The notes below the pieces were generated by a model. That model was given only the letters and a program-made list of their open reading frames with translations. It was not told the origin of the DNA and searched no databases. Position numbers and translations under genes: made by a program. Below are positions 9,396 to 18,691 of a DNA stretch of 64,000 nt, piece by piece. Position 1 is the stretch's first letter, and the number at the start of each line of letters is the position of its first letter. The stretch spans positions 62,001-126,000 of the forward strand of contig NZ_LAHP01000005.1 in the NCBI RefSeq assembly GCF_000987765.1, given 5' to 3'. This DNA comes from Arsukibacterium sp. MJ3. Its GTDB lineage: Bacteria > Pseudomonadota > Gammaproteobacteria > Enterobacterales > Alteromonadaceae.

Positions 9396-10592
9396 ATGCG
9401 CAACGGCGCTTTTTTACAACACCTACAACAACAAATAGCAGACGTAACCGCAGAAGGGTTATTTAAAGCAGAGCGAATTATCGCCTCGCAGCAGCAGGCT
9501 GATGTTACTGTGGGCGGTACTCAGGTTTTAAATTTTTGTGCTAATAACTATTTAGGTTTAGCCAATCATCCTGATCTTATTGCCGCCGCTAAGCAAGGTC
9601 TGGATAGTCATGGCTTTGGCGTAGCGTCAGTACGTTTTATTTGTGGCACTCAGGATATTCATAAAACCCTGGAAGCGAAGATCAGCGAATTTCTGGGTAC
9701 CGAAGATACTATTTTATATTCGTCCTGCTTTGATGCTAACGGTGGGTTATTCGAAACAATTCTGGGGCCAGAAGATGCGGTTATTTCTGATGCCTTGAAT
9801 CATGCATCGATAATAGACGGTGTGCGTTTATGTAAAGCGAAACGTTATCGTTATGCCAACAATGATATGGCCGATTTGGAAACGCAGTTAAAACAAGCTG
9901 AGGCTGATGGTGCCCGCTTTAAACTTATTGCCACCGACGGTGTTTTTTCAATGGACGGCAGTATTGCCGACTTAAAAGCAGTATGTGATTTAGCCGACAA
10001 ATACAACGCCATGGTAATGGTTGATGACAGCCATGCAGTTGGTTTTGTTGGTAAAACTGGCCGCGGCACCCATGAATACTGTGACGTACTGGAACGGGTT
10101 GATATTATTACAGGTACCCTGGGTAAAGCCTTAGGCGGTGCATCGGGCGGTTATACCTCAGGTAAAAAAGAAGTGATAGCTTGGTTACGTCAGCGTTCAC
10201 GGCCTTATTTATTTTCTAACTCATTAGCACCTTCTATTGTGACTGCCTCAATTAAGGTACTGGACATGCTGGCTACCGGCGATGCGCTGCGCGCTAAGCT
10301 GTGGGAGAACGCCAATTATTTTCGTGAGCAAATGAGTGCGGCCGGCTTTACGTTGGCAGGTAAAGATCACGCCATTATTCCGGTGATGCTGGGCGATGCC
10401 AAAGTTGCTGCTGAAATGTCTAAACGCATGTTGGCCGAAGGTATTTATGTGGTGGGGTTTTCTTTCCCGGTGGTACCAAAAGGTCAGGCCCGTATTCGGA
10501 CTCAAATTTCTGCAGCACACAGTAAAACTCAGCTGGATAAGGCTATTGCAGCCTTTATTCGTATTGGTAAAGACATGGGCGTGATCGCATAA
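9396..10592 (+). CDS. kbl: Glycine C-acetyltransferase (2-amino-3-ketobutyrate CoA ligase)
   Basis: A 398-residue pyridoxal-phosphate enzyme of the alpha-oxoamine synthase family. It cleaves 2-amino-3-ketobutyrate with CoA to glycine and acetyl-CoA. Recognisable are [46 protein letters not shown] and the cofactor lysine in [13 protein letters not shown]. An AGGAGG ribosome-binding site sits seven bases before the ATG. Its stop is 14 bases before tdh, whose product supplies its substrate; the pair forms the threonine-to-glycine pathway. Confidence 0.96.
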   Translation: MRNGAFLQHLQQQIADVTAEGLFKAERIIASQQQADVTVGGTQVLNFCANNYLGLANHPDLIAAAKQGLDSHGFGVASVRFICGTQDIHKTLEAKISEFLGTEDTILYSSCFDANGGLFETILGPEDAVISDALNHASIIDGVRLCKAKRYRYANNDMADLETQLKQAEADGARFKLIATDGVFSMDGSIADLKAVCDLADKYNAMVMVDDSHAVGFVGKTGRGTHEYCDVLERVDIITGTLGKALGGASGGYTSGKKEVIAWLRQRSRPYLFSNSLAPSIVTASIKVLDMLATGDALRAKLWENANYFREQMSAAGFTLAGKDHAIIPVMLGDAKVAAEMSKRMLAEGIYVVGFSFPVVPKGQARIRTQISAAHSKTQLDKAIAAFIRIGKDMGVIA

Positions 10593-10606
10593 GGGCGGGG
10601 CGTAAA

Positions 10607-11629
10607 ATGAAAGCATTAGCAAAATTAAAAGCGGAACCGGGTATCTGGCAAACTGAGGTAGATAAACCGGAAGTTGGCCCAAATGACGTACTTATCCGCA
10701 TTAAAAAAACCGCTATTTGTGGTACCGATGTGCATATTTTTAAATGGGATGAATGGGCTCAGAACACCATTCCGCACGGCATGGTTGTTGGCCATGAGTA
10801 TGTTGGCGTTATTGAAGGCATGGGTACCGAAGTGCGTGGTTTTAACGTGGGCGACCGCGTGTCAGGCGAAGGCCATATAACTTGTGGTTATTGCCGTAAC
10901 TGCCGGGCTGGACGGGTACATTTATGCCGCAACACCATTGGTGTTGGCGTAAACCGGGCTGGCTCGTTTGCCGAGTATCTGGTGATACCCGCCTTTAATG
11001 CCTTTAAGCTGCCAGATAATATTCCGGATAATATTGCCGCTATTTTTGACCCGTTTGGTAATGCTGTGCATACGGCTTTATCATTTGATTTAGTTGGCGA
11101 AGATGTATTAATTACTGGTGCCGGCCCAATTGGTATTATGGCGGCTGCAGTGGCGCGCCATGTGGGTGCCCGCCATGTGGTGGTGACCGATGTTAACCCG
11201 TACCGATTGGAATTAGCGCTAAAAATGGGCGCTAGTCGAGCGGTTGATGTTTCTAAGCAAAGCTTAAAAGACGTTATGAAAGCGCTGGGCATGACCGAAG
11301 GCTTTGACGTTGGCATGGAGATGTCCGGTGTACCTTCTGCGTTTAGCAGCATGCTGGATACCATGAACCACGGCGGCAAAATTGCCATGTTAGGCATTCC
11401 GCCTGCCAGTATGGCAATAGACTGGACTAAGGTTATTTTTAAAGGGCTAATTATTAAAGGTATTTACGGTCGGGAAATGTTTGAAACCTGGTATAAAATG
11501 GCCAGCTTAATTCAATCCGGGCTCGATTTAACACCAATGGTAACCCACGAAATGCCGATGGAGCGCTTCCAGGAAGGTTTTGAGATTATGTGCTCAGGGC
11601 AATCTGGTAAAGTAATCTTAAACTGGTGA
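10607..11629 (+). CDS. tdh: L-threonine 3-dehydrogenase
   Basis: A 340-residue zinc-dependent medium-chain dehydrogenase that oxidises threonine to 2-amino-3-ketobutyrate with NAD. Visible are the catalytic zinc Cys and neighbours in [16 protein letters not shown], the four structural-zinc cysteines in [15 protein letters not shown], and the Rossmann motif [13 protein letters not shown]. It is the second gene of kbl-tdh and is followed by a strong terminator. Confidence 0.96.
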   Translation: MKALAKLKAEPGIWQTEVDKPEVGPNDVLIRIKKTAICGTDVHIFKWDEWAQNTIPHGMVVGHEYVGVIEGMGTEVRGFNVGDRVSGEGHITCGYCRNCRAGRVHLCRNTIGVGVNRAGSFAEYLVIPAFNAFKLPDNIPDNIAAIFDPFGNAVHTALSFDLVGEDVLITGAGPIGIMAAAVARHVGARHVVVTDVNPYRLELALKMGASRAVDVSKQSLKDVMKALGMTEGFDVGMEMSGVPSAFSSMLDTMNHGGKIAMLGIPPASMAIDWTKVIFKGLIIKGIYGREMFETWYKMASLIQSGLDLTPMVTHEMPMERFQEGFEIMCSGQSGKVILNW

Positions 11630-11653
11630 GTCGATCATAATTCTATTCTGCTG

Positions 11654-11686
11654 CAAAAAGGCGAACCTTGGTTCGCCTTTTTTGTC
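11654..11686 (+). terminator. Rho-independent terminator after kbl-tdh
   Basis: AAAAAGGCGAACC pairs with GGTTCGCCTTTTTT around a two-base loop, 24 bases after the tdh stop. Confidence 0.88.
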
Positions 11687-11777
11687 TTTTTTTTATGTCA
11701 CTTCTGTCTGTTTTTTATACTGCTTTTGGTTTTTTACTATCAGCATTATGTATTCTCACAATATTTTCTGCCTAAAG

Positions 11778-11807
11778 CCATAAAATAAAACAAGTTTTAT
11801 TTTATGG
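11778..11807. promoter_or_regulatory. Perfect 14-base-arm inverted repeat upstream of PEP-CTERM gene
   Basis: CCATAAAATAAAAC and GTTTTATTTTATGG are exact complements around a central AA. The element is AT-rich and lies 71 bases before the start codon of the PEP-CTERM gene, separate from the tdh terminator. Such a long exact palindrome suggests a dimeric regulator site, though no promoter could be placed with confidence. Confidence 0.55.
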
Positions 11808-11823
11808 TTCGTTTTATGCAGTT

Positions 11824-11851
11824 TAGCTGTGTGTGTCGTTTTACACATAGC
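11824..11851. promoter_or_regulatory. Second inverted repeat upstream of PEP-CTERM gene
   Basis: AGCTGTGTGT and ACACATAGCT are complementary at nine of ten positions across an eight-base spacer. It lies between the first palindrome and the start codon and could be a leader hairpin or a binding site. Confidence 0.4.
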
Positions 11852-11877
11852 TCACTAATAATAACAAGAGGTGGTTC

Positions 11878-12372
11878 ATGTTTAAATCTGTATTCTTCAC
11901 CCTGGCACTGTTGGTCTCTAGCGCTCTAGTGTTGCCGCAAACGGCTCAGGCAGGCCTGATAATAACTCAGCAATTTCAGTTGGAAGATGGCACTATTTTT
12001 GGCAGATTATCGATAGATATTGATGATATTGACGAATTTGGCTTTGTGGAAAACTGGCAACTATTTGAATTGTTTGGCACAACGATGACTGAAAACTATT
12101 TGTTTTCTGCCCAGTATAATCCGCTAAATCTGCTGGCGGGTTTGGAATTTCTTAGCTTTGATGTAAGCGGCATCGACAATATTTTTGCCTACCAAGGATT
12201 TTGGGATAAAGCATTGAACTTAGGATTTTTTGATATTTTTAGCCCGAGGGGAGGAGACCCTGTCGATTTTTTCAATATTAGGCTGGGCGCGGTTAGCGTC
12301 AGTGAACCGGCTAGCTGGTTGTTGTTTTTAACTGCCGGGTTTGGTTTGTTGTTACGCCGACGCCTAGTGTAG
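11878..12372 (+). CDS. PEP-CTERM sorting domain protein
   Basis: A 164-residue exported protein. A signal peptide ends near AQAG, a short region rich in Asp, Phe and Leu follows, and the C terminus has the tripartite PEP-CTERM anchor: SEPASWLLFLTAGFGLLLRRRLV, i.e. the SEP motif, a hydrophobic span and a basic tail. Such proteins are processed by the exosortase EpsH in exopolysaccharide-producing bacteria; no exosortase gene is in this window. The start has an AAGAGG ribosome-binding site. The middle part matches nothing I recognise. Confidence 0.82.
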   Translation: MFKSVFFTLALLVSSALVLPQTAQAGLIITQQFQLEDGTIFGRLSIDIDDIDEFGFVENWQLFELFGTTMTENYLFSAQYNPLNLLAGLEFLSFDVSGIDNIFAYQGFWDKALNLGFFDIFSPRGGDPVDFFNIRLGAVSVSEPASWLLFLTAGFGLLLRRRLV

Positions 12373-12725
12373 TGGTTGCTTAGCTAAAACAGAAAAAATG
12401 ATAATAACCTGATGCTTTGTCAGCTTGATTTACAGCCATTAACACTTTAACCGACAATGCTATCGATTTTTTATAATCATAACTATATAAAAATATTCGA
12501 TATATTTTATTGTTGGTTACAGGAGTTAGGCAACGTAATGTCAGGTTTTTATGCAAGCTTTCAGTAATCACTTAGTAAGTAAATGCTGCTGTGCACTTGA
12601 CGTGTGTAACAGCCAAATAATGACAACGATATCGCCACCTAATACGGCGTATTGCAAAACCCATACTGTAGGTTTTTGCAGATGACTATTTTGCGTTGCG
12701 AATGTTTACTTTCGGAGAAACAAAG
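12373..12725. other. 353-base non-coding interval with a hairpin near the protease start
   Basis: No credible gene is present; the 63-codon minus-strand frame here has no supporting features. A hairpin, TGCAAAACC with GGTTTTTGCA (one bulged base, nine-base loop), lies at about 12652-12680, some 45 bases before the protease ATG. It lacks a T tract, so it may be a leader structure or operator rather than a terminator. Confidence 0.5.
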
Positions 12726-15700
12726 ATGCAATTTAACCGACTTACTTGCAGAACATCGCTAGCTTTTGCTATCGCGTTAGGCATGACAGTGTCTGCTGCC
12801 AGTCAGGCAGCAAATTATGAAATTAGTGTGGACCGTAGTCAGCTGGCTCAAGCCGCAGATAATATTGATGAAGTGCCTTATATCGTGCAGGTAAAAGGTA
12901 AAAGCGGCGTGGAAAAAGCTGAAGAGCTGGGTGAGTTATTACCCACTGCACAGTTTGTTAGCGTTGGCTTAAACCGCTACAATGCAAATTCAGCAAGAAT
13001 ACTAAGCTACACCTCTAGCTTAAAAAGCTTTCATCAACAGTTGGCCGCGCAAAGCGGTAGTGGCGATATTCTTTATTCTTACACCCATACCTTTAATGGC
13101 TTCTCGACTAAGATGACAGCCGCACAGGCTGAGACGTTACGCAATCATCCCAATATTTCAGGTGTCTGGCGTGATGAAGCGCAGCAGTTAACCACCTCCA
13201 ATACACCGGCTTTCCTTGGTTTGACTACGGGCCCTGATGGTCTGCATGTGCAAGGCATAAAAGGTGAAGGAGTCGTCATAGGTATAATAGACAGTGGTAT
13301 TTGGCCAGAACACCCAAGCTTTGCGGATGATGGCAGTTATGCACCTATTGCTGGTTGGACAGGCATTTGTGATAGCGGAGAAGATGTTAGTTTTAGTTGT
13401 AATAATAAAGTCATCGGCGCCCGTTATTATAAAGACAGTTTTGAAAGTGTTTATCAGATCCAGCCGGGTGAGTTTATTTCACCAAGAGATGCCGATAACC
13501 ACGGTAGTCATACTGCCTCAACTGCCGGTGGCAACGAAGGTGTTACCGCCATTTTTAATGGCACCCCTGTTACCACCATTTCTGGTATTGCGCCGCGTGC
13601 CCGGCTGGCAATTTATAAAGCCTGTTGGAATAGCAGCTATGTTAGTCCGGAAGGCGTTCCAGAACGGGGTTGTTTTGGTGCTGATACCATGGCGGCGATA
13701 GATCAGGCCGTTGCAGATGGCGTTGACATTATTAACTATTCAATTAGTGGTAGTTTAACTAGCCTGACCACTCCGCAAGCCGCCGCAAAACTGCGTGCAG
13801 CACAAGCCGGCGTGGTGGTTGCTGTATCGGCAGGTAATAGTGGCCCGACAGTAAGCACTGTTGGCACTCCGGCGCCTTGGGTAATGTCAGTTGCGGCGTC
13901 TACTTATAGTGGTACCAGTATTGCCAATGGCATAGAAGTGATTGCGGGGCCACTACAAGGGACATATATTGCGGTAGAAGGCGGCACTTCATTACCATTA
14001 AGTGAAGTGGGTGACATAACTGCCAATGTTACTGTTGCACAGCCGCTGCTAGCGTGTACGGCCTTAAGCAATGGTGCTGCGATTGCGGGCCGTTTTGTTT
14101 TGATCCAGCGCGGTACCTGTGGCTTTGATGTTAAGTTAGCTAATGCTGAAGCAGCTGGCGCTGTTGGGGTTATTGTCTACAACAACTCTGCTGCGTCGCC
14201 TATAGTTATGGGTGGCACCGGCAGTTTTGGTATTCCAGCTGTTATGACAACCTTGGCTGCGGGCAATGCGTTTAACAGCGAAATTACCGCTGGTGGTGCA
14301 ATAACAGTGAAAATGAGCCCATCAGTATTTGTTAATGATGTTGTTGAAGTGGGCAATGTGATGGCCGGCTTTTCTTCACGGGGACCCAATTTATCAAGCT
14401 CTGATGTCATTAAACCTGATATTACTGCCCCTGGCGTAAAAATTCTGGCGGCAGGTTCATCCAGGCCAATGTTATCACCCGCGGGCCGCGACTTTATTTA
14501 TTTGCAAGGCACGTCGATGTCCAGCCCACATATTGCGGGTATTGCGGCCTTAATTAAAGAGGCCAATCCAGATTGGTCCGCGGCAATGATTAAATCTGCC
14601 ATTATGACGACTGCCAGACAGAACCTGACCAAAGAAAATGGTATTACTCCAGCTACTCCGTTTGACTTTGGCGCTGGCCATGCTGTTCCAAACAGTGCGG
14701 TTAACCCAGGTTTAACGTATCCCATTACCAATTTGGAGTATTTTGCTTTCCTGTGTGGTATTGGTGAAAGAGCGTTTGTACAGACAACCAGTGGTTTTTC
14801 TTGTGATGCCTATATTGGCGCAGGTTTTCGGATTGATCCTAGCCAGTTAAACCTGCCTTCAATGGCTATTGCTGAATTGGCCGGTGCCGAAACACTACAG
14901 CGACGTGTTACTGATGTCAGTGGTTCAATGTCAGTTTATACCGCTACCGTAGAGGCGCCTGCAGGGGTTACGGTAACAGTGCGGACCAACGAGGCCGGCA
15001 ATGTTTTGACCGTGCCTGCCGATGGCACTGCAGCGTTTAGTGTAACCTTTACGCCAACCGCCAGTGCAGTGCAGCAACAGTGGTTGTTTGGTGCTATTAC
15101 CTGGTCTAATGGCCAACATAGTGTTAGAAGCCCTATCGCCGTTAAAGTGGTGCCGCCAAAATTAATTATTGCCCCAGAACAGGTAGTCGGTAATGTCGCG
15201 GCGCGCTCAGGCCGGATAAGTTTTCCGGTGCAAATGAATTATAGCGGCGTTACCAGTGCCAGTATGGTGGGCTTGACTGCACCGTTCGGTTCAGCCGGCA
15301 CGGTTGCTCAGGATGCTGACCAAGCATTTGTTTTTAACGAGGCCGGGCTTGGTTTTCACACCTTCCTAGTGCCAGCGGGAACCGAAGCCTTGCGGATTAG
15401 TTTATACGAGCAGTTATCCAGTGTACCGGGCGCAGATCTGGACTTTTATGCCTATCGTTGTATTGCGTTTTCATGTACTGCAGTGGGCTCTTCGGCAAAT
15501 AACGGGGGTAATGAAGCGGTGACTTTGCGTAACCCGTTACCCGCGAACAACGGGGCGGCTGGCGATTTTTACCTGGTGTTTGTGCACGGCTATGATTTAC
15601 TTGGCGCCACAAATGCGACCTACACCATGCCGGTTTGGGTAGTGAATGCCAACGTTGGTAACACACGTATTTTAGCCAGTACGAGGGCTATAGAGGGGCG

Positions 15701-15830
15701 TTTTAATAACGTTACTTTATTAACAAGTGGTTTAACTGCCAGCCCGTTCCCGTTCTTGGGTGTTGCGTCATTTTTTGATGCAGACGGTATTAAACAAAGT
15801 ACCAGCTTACTGGAAGTTACCGCCAGATAA
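12726..15830 (+). CDS. Secreted subtilisin-like (S8) serine protease with PA domain
   Basis: A 1034-residue exported protease. A signal peptide (MQFNRLTCRTS..., cut near SQA) is followed by an inhibitor-I9-like propeptide (PYIVQVKGKSG to about residue 155). The S8 catalytic domain has Asp189 in GIIDSGIW, His259 in DNHGSHTAS and Ser597 in GTSMSSPH. A protease-associated (PA) insert lies at about residues 420-530 (CTALSNGAAIAGRFVLIQRGTCGF). The C-terminal 350 residues look like beta-sandwich modules and lack an obvious anchor. The frame is open from a TTG at 12696, but the ATG at 12726 has GGAGA eight bases upstream and starts the signal peptide. It probably degrades extracellular proteins; a terminator follows. 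Confidence 0.9.
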   Translation: MQFNRLTCRTSLAFAIALGMTVSAASQAANYEISVDRSQLAQAADNIDEVPYIVQVKGKSGVEKAEELGELLPTAQFVSVGLNRYNANSARILSYTSSLKSFHQQLAAQSGSGDILYSYTHTFNGFSTKMTAAQAETLRNHPNISGVWRDEAQQLTTSNTPAFLGLTTGPDGLHVQGIKGEGVVIGIIDSGIWPEHPSFADDGSYAPIAGWTGICDSGEDVSFSCNNKVIGARYYKDSFESVYQIQPGEFISPRDADNHGSHTASTAGGNEGVTAIFNGTPVTTISGIAPRARLAIYKACWNSSYVSPEGVPERGCFGADTMAAIDQAVADGVDIINYSISGSLTSLTTPQAAAKLRAAQAGVVVAVSAGNSGPTVSTVGTPAPWVMSVAASTYSGTSIANGIEVIAGPLQGTYIAVEGGTSLPLSEVGDITANVTVAQPLLACTALSNGAAIAGRFVLIQRGTCGFDVKLANAEAAGAVGVIVYNNSAASPIVMGGTGSFGIPAVMTTLAAGNAFNSEITAGGAITVKMSPSVFVNDVVEVGNVMAGFSSRGPNLSSSDVIKPDITAPGVKILAAGSSRPMLSPAGRDFIYLQGTSMSSPHIAGIAALIKEANPDWSAAMIKSAIMTTARQNLTKENGITPATPFDFGAGHAVPNSAVNPGLTYPITNLEYFAFLCGIGERAFVQTTSGFSCDAYIGAGFRIDPSQLNLPSMAIAELAGAETLQRRVTDVSGSMSVYTATVEAPAGVTVTVRTNEAGNVLTVPADGTAAFSVTFTPTASAVQQQWLFGAITWSNGQHSVRSPIAVKVVPPKLIIAPEQVVGNVAARSGRISFPVQMNYSGVTSASMVGLTAPFGSAGTVAQDADQAFVFNEAGLGFHTFLVPAGTEALRISLYEQLSSVPGADLDFYAYRCIAFSCTAVGSSANNGGNEAVTLRNPLPANNGAAGDFYLVFVHGYDLLGATNATYTMPVWVVNANVGNTRILASTRAIEGRFNNVTLLTSGLTASPFPFLGVASFFDADGIKQSTSLLEVTAR

Positions 15831-15863
15831 GTAACAGCGTTTTGTTAGTGAGGGTTAATTGAT

Positions 15864-15895
15864 GGGGCTTTTCTTCATTGAAAAGCCCTTTTTTA
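15864..15895 (+). terminator. Terminator between S8 protease and dusC
   Basis: GGGCTTTTC and GAAAAGCCC form a nine-base stem with a six-base loop and are followed by six T residues. It ends the protease transcript. dusC converges on it from the other side. Confidence 0.85.
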
Positions 15896-15898
15896 TGA

Positions 15899-16858
15899 TT
15901 AACAGCTTTTACTACGCGCCATGTTTGCTCGCTCTGCGTTAAGCAAGGCTAAAATATCATGACTTTTGGTTAGCACCCTAAGCTGCTGAAATAAGCGTGC
16001 TGCTGCGGGGTATTGCAGTTTTAAATAGCTAAACCACTGTTTTACCCGGTTAGCGTAGTATTTTCCTTTATCACCGGCTATTTCAAATTCCGAATAGTGC
16101 ATTAACAGTTCCAACACTTGTGGCCATGGCATGACGACGCTGCCCTGTTTAATGGTGTGTGCTAGGTTTGGCATGGCTAATGCTCCGCGGCCCAGCATAA
16201 TATCCTGACAAGTGCTTTGTTGCTGGCACAGCGTTGCATCAGCCGCGGTCCAGATTTCGCCATTGGCAATTATTGGTGTAGTGATATGTTGTTTAATACG
16301 GGCAATCCAGGGCCAATAGGCGGGTGGGCGGTAGCCATCGCTTTTGGTACGGGCATGCACCGTTAAACTGCTGGCACCTGCTGCACAGATAGCCTCGGCG
16401 TTGGCCAGCGTCAGGCTGGTGTCGTCATAGCCAAGGCGAATTTTAGCGCTAACCGGATAAGCAGTTGGCACGGCATCACGCACGGCTTTAACAATCTGGT
16501 ATAACGTTTCGGTTTCTTTTAGCAGCACGGCACCGCCTCTGCTTTTATTGACTGCTTTTGCTGGGCAACCAAAGTTTAAATCGACCCCTGGCGAGCCGAG
16601 CTCAACAGCCCGCACGGCATTTTCAGCCAGCCAGTTTGGCTCCTGGCCGAGCAACTGCACCCGAACTGGGGTGCCTGCTCGCGTTTTACCTCCTTGTAGT
16701 AATTCAGGACAGATCCGATGGAACACTCTGGCCGGTAAACACTGATCGACAATTCGGATAAACTCCGTTATGCATAAGTCGTAGCCACCAATCTGGGTTA
16801 GCATTTCCCGCATCAGATGGTCTACCACACCTTCCATCGGTGCTAACACAATTTGCAT
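15899..16858 (-). CDS. dusC: tRNA-dihydrouridine synthase C
   Basis: A 319-residue flavoenzyme that reduces uridine in the tRNA D-loop (position 16 in E. coli DusC). It has the N-terminal APMEGVVDHLMRE flavin motif, ITEFIRIVDQ, the catalytic Cys in DLNFGCPAKAVNKSRGGAVLL, the TVHARTKSDGY loop and the ANGEIW phosphate-binding motif. MEGV and the RGGA form fit the DusC rather than DusA or DusB group. A good AGGACGG ribosome-binding site precedes the ATG. Confidence 0.93.
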   Translation of the reverse strand: MQIVLAPMEGVVDHLMREMLTQIGGYDLCITEFIRIVDQCLPARVFHRICPELLQGGKTRAGTPVRVQLLGQEPNWLAENAVRAVELGSPGVDLNFGCPAKAVNKSRGGAVLLKETETLYQIVKAVRDAVPTAYPVSAKIRLGYDDTSLTLANAEAICAAGASSLTVHARTKSDGYRPPAYWPWIARIKQHITTPIIANGEIWTAADATLCQQQSTCQDIMLGRGALAMPNLAHTIKQGSVVMPWPQVLELLMHYSEFEIAGDKGKYYANRVKQWFSYLKLQYPAAARLFQQLRVLTKSHDILALLNAERANMARSKSC

Positions 16859-16988
16859 ATATCCGTCCTATTGCAGCCCGAAAAAATTAAGGGCGTCATT
16901 GTAGCCGGAACCGGAGTGATTGGATATTCTGAATAGCAGCAATCCTTAGCAATACACTGTGGTAGCGGTCTTAAAGGGTGTTGAGAGG

Positions 16989-17123
16989 CTATTTTTGGCG
17001 CCGACAGCGTTCGGAGCAATAGATTACATTATCCCAATTAAGCTGCCATTTTTTACGCCAGACAAAAGGGCGTAAACAACAAGGACAGGTTTTTTCCGGA
17101 AGCAGCGCTTTACGATGAACCAT
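16989..17123 (-). CDS. DUF2256 zinc-ribbon small protein
   Basis: A 44-residue protein whose four cysteines form a treble-clef-like ribbon: [14 protein letters not shown], then [15 protein letters not shown]. The RPFxWRKKW and YCSxRC pattern is that of DUF2256 proteins, often found near photolyase-related or DUS genes and of unknown function. It starts at an ATG with AAAAGG ten bases upstream. It lies between dusC and the HDOD gene on the same strand. Confidence 0.88.
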   Translation of the reverse strand: MVHRKALLPEKTCPCCLRPFVWRKKWQLNWDNVIYCSERCRRQK

Positions 17124-17142
17124 GGGTAGCCTTTTAGTGACA

Positions 17143-18018
17143 TTACTTCAGGCTATATACGGTAAGGATGTCCTGCTGGTGCAGTAGCTCGGCAAAATCT
17201 GGCAGGCTCAGGCTTTCCAGCTCCAGTACATCGAGTATGGCACCGCTGAAACTTTGCCACTCTGGGTCAACATTAATACCATATAACACCCGGCTCTCGC
17301 CGCTAAAAAATTCGGCTAATTTCAACAGGGCAAATAACTGCTGCTCGTAATCATTAGCTGATTGCAGGATAAGCGCCGGACTATGGTGATAAGCAATAAC
17401 ATTACACAGTTCAGTAGTTAACCCCCACGATTGTGCAATTAAATACCCCAGTACTTCATGGCATGTTTGAAAATGCTGTTCTTCAATTTCACTATAACTC
17501 ACGCCAGCTTGCAACCCTGATTGCATTAGTGCGGCATACTGCGGCGCTTGTGCGGTAATCAGCGCAATACCCGCATTATGAAATAACCCCAGGCTGTAAC
17601 AATCATCTTGGGCACTTTGGTTTAAATTGAATTGCTTAGCCAGCGCCATGGCGATAGTGGCAGTATGTAAAGCACTGCTCCATAAGCGCTGGCTAAAAGC
17701 ATCTTGCCGACCTTCAGCCAAGGTAAAACGCAATACTACGCTGCGTACCAGCGCCAGAACCCGGTTCAGGCCAAGATATTTACAAGCATGTTCAATTGAA
17801 GTGATTTTTTGACTCAAACCAAAAAAAGCTGAATTCACTACTTTTAAAGTAAAGCCAGCAATACCTACATCCAGATTAATCAAAGCAGCTATCCGGCTGA
17901 TACTTGGCTCATTTATAGCCAGTTGCTGCTGAATATGTTGCAGGATCTCTGGTCTGGGTGGGATAGTAAAGCCGGTTAGAGCCCGTTCTATTAACGTCAT
18001 ATCTAGGGCGGTGGTCAT
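17143..18018 (-). CDS. HDOD domain protein
   Basis: A 291-residue cytoplasmic protein with a HDOD domain over most of its length ([67 protein letters not shown]). HDOD proteins are HD-like domains without reliable metal ligands that act in signalling, motility or stress regulation; the partner is unknown. It has a GGAG ribosome-binding site. Confidence 0.85.
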   Translation of the reverse strand: MTTALDMTLIERALTGFTIPPRPEILQHIQQQLAINEPSISRIAALINLDVGIAGFTLKVVNSAFFGLSQKITSIEHACKYLGLNRVLALVRSVVLRFTLAEGRQDAFSQRLWSSALHTATIAMALAKQFNLNQSAQDDCYSLGLFHNAGIALITAQAPQYAALMQSGLQAGVSYSEIEEQHFQTCHEVLGYLIAQSWGLTTELCNVIAYHHSPALILQSANDYEQQLFALLKLAEFFSGESRVLYGINVDPEWQSFSGAILDVLELESLSLPDFAELLHQQDILTVYSLK

Positions 18019-18111
18019 AACGATTACTCCGTATACTGACTGGTAAATTACCGATAATCGCTATATTAAAAGAACGGCGTTATATTGCAATTTAATATGC
18101 TAACAATATTG

Positions 18112-18588
18112 TTAGGAATCAAGATAAGGCCGACCAACCATCAGCTGTTGGGCCAGCATTAACTCGCTTTGTTTATCTTTAAGTTGCAAATCATTAAATT
18201 GCACATCGAACTGAATAAGGTCATCGTCTGGCAGGGTAAGTGCTATCAGCTTATCGGGTACCTGATTGACCTGTCGATAGGCATTTATGGCAACTTGTGC
18301 TGCTTGCTCCATCAGGGTTAAAAACTGGCCTAACGGGTATTGCTGGAAAACCTCGGCATCTAAATGCGCCCAGCCGAGTAAGTCACCGCTGATGCTCCCA
18401 TCAGCATGATCAGTGAACAACATGGATACTGCCGGAAAAGCTGGGTTTTCGCCTGCCACAAACTGCTCGATATCTGCTTCGTTAAATAATAGTACAAAAC
18501 CAAAACCTGGACAGCCTTCGGCATCCATATCATCGAAAGAGGCATCGTACAGTAGAAATAAGCGATTTTCAGACGGATTGTCAGACAC
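18112..18588 (-). CDS. Uncharacterised acidic protein
   Basis: A 158-residue acidic soluble protein I do not recognise. It has no signal peptide or membrane span; there are scattered Asp/Glu clusters (SFDDMDAEG, TLPDDDLIQFD). The start is set at a GTG because GGAGG lies five bases upstream in the correct position, whereas an upstream in-frame TTG at 18609 has nothing comparable. It sits between the HDOD gene and the M48-LemA pair, same strand. Confidence 0.7.
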   Translation of the reverse strand: MSDNPSENRLFLLYDASFDDMDAEGCPGFGFVLLFNEADIEQFVAGENPAFPAVSMLFTDHADGSISGDLLGWAHLDAEVFQQYPLGQFLTLMEQAAQVAINAYRQVNQVPDKLIALTLPDDDLIQFDVQFNDLQLKDKQSELMLAQQLMVGRPYLDS

Positions 18589-18691
18589 AGTGCCTCCGGA
18601 GTTAAACAAGAACCGGCTATTTTACCTTAGCTGAAGCGTGGGCTAAAGCCCTAAAGCCATTTTTTACTAAATTGGCTGGTTAATTTTGTGA

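Noticed and set aside
12380-12571. 63-codon minus-strand frame between PEP-CTERM and protease genes
   Set aside because: AT-rich, no recognisable product, no good ribosome-binding site.
18640-18651. Small hairpin GGGCT-AA-AGCCC between the acidic protein and M48 gene
   Set aside because: Five-base stem, T run on the wrong side for the minus-strand genes.
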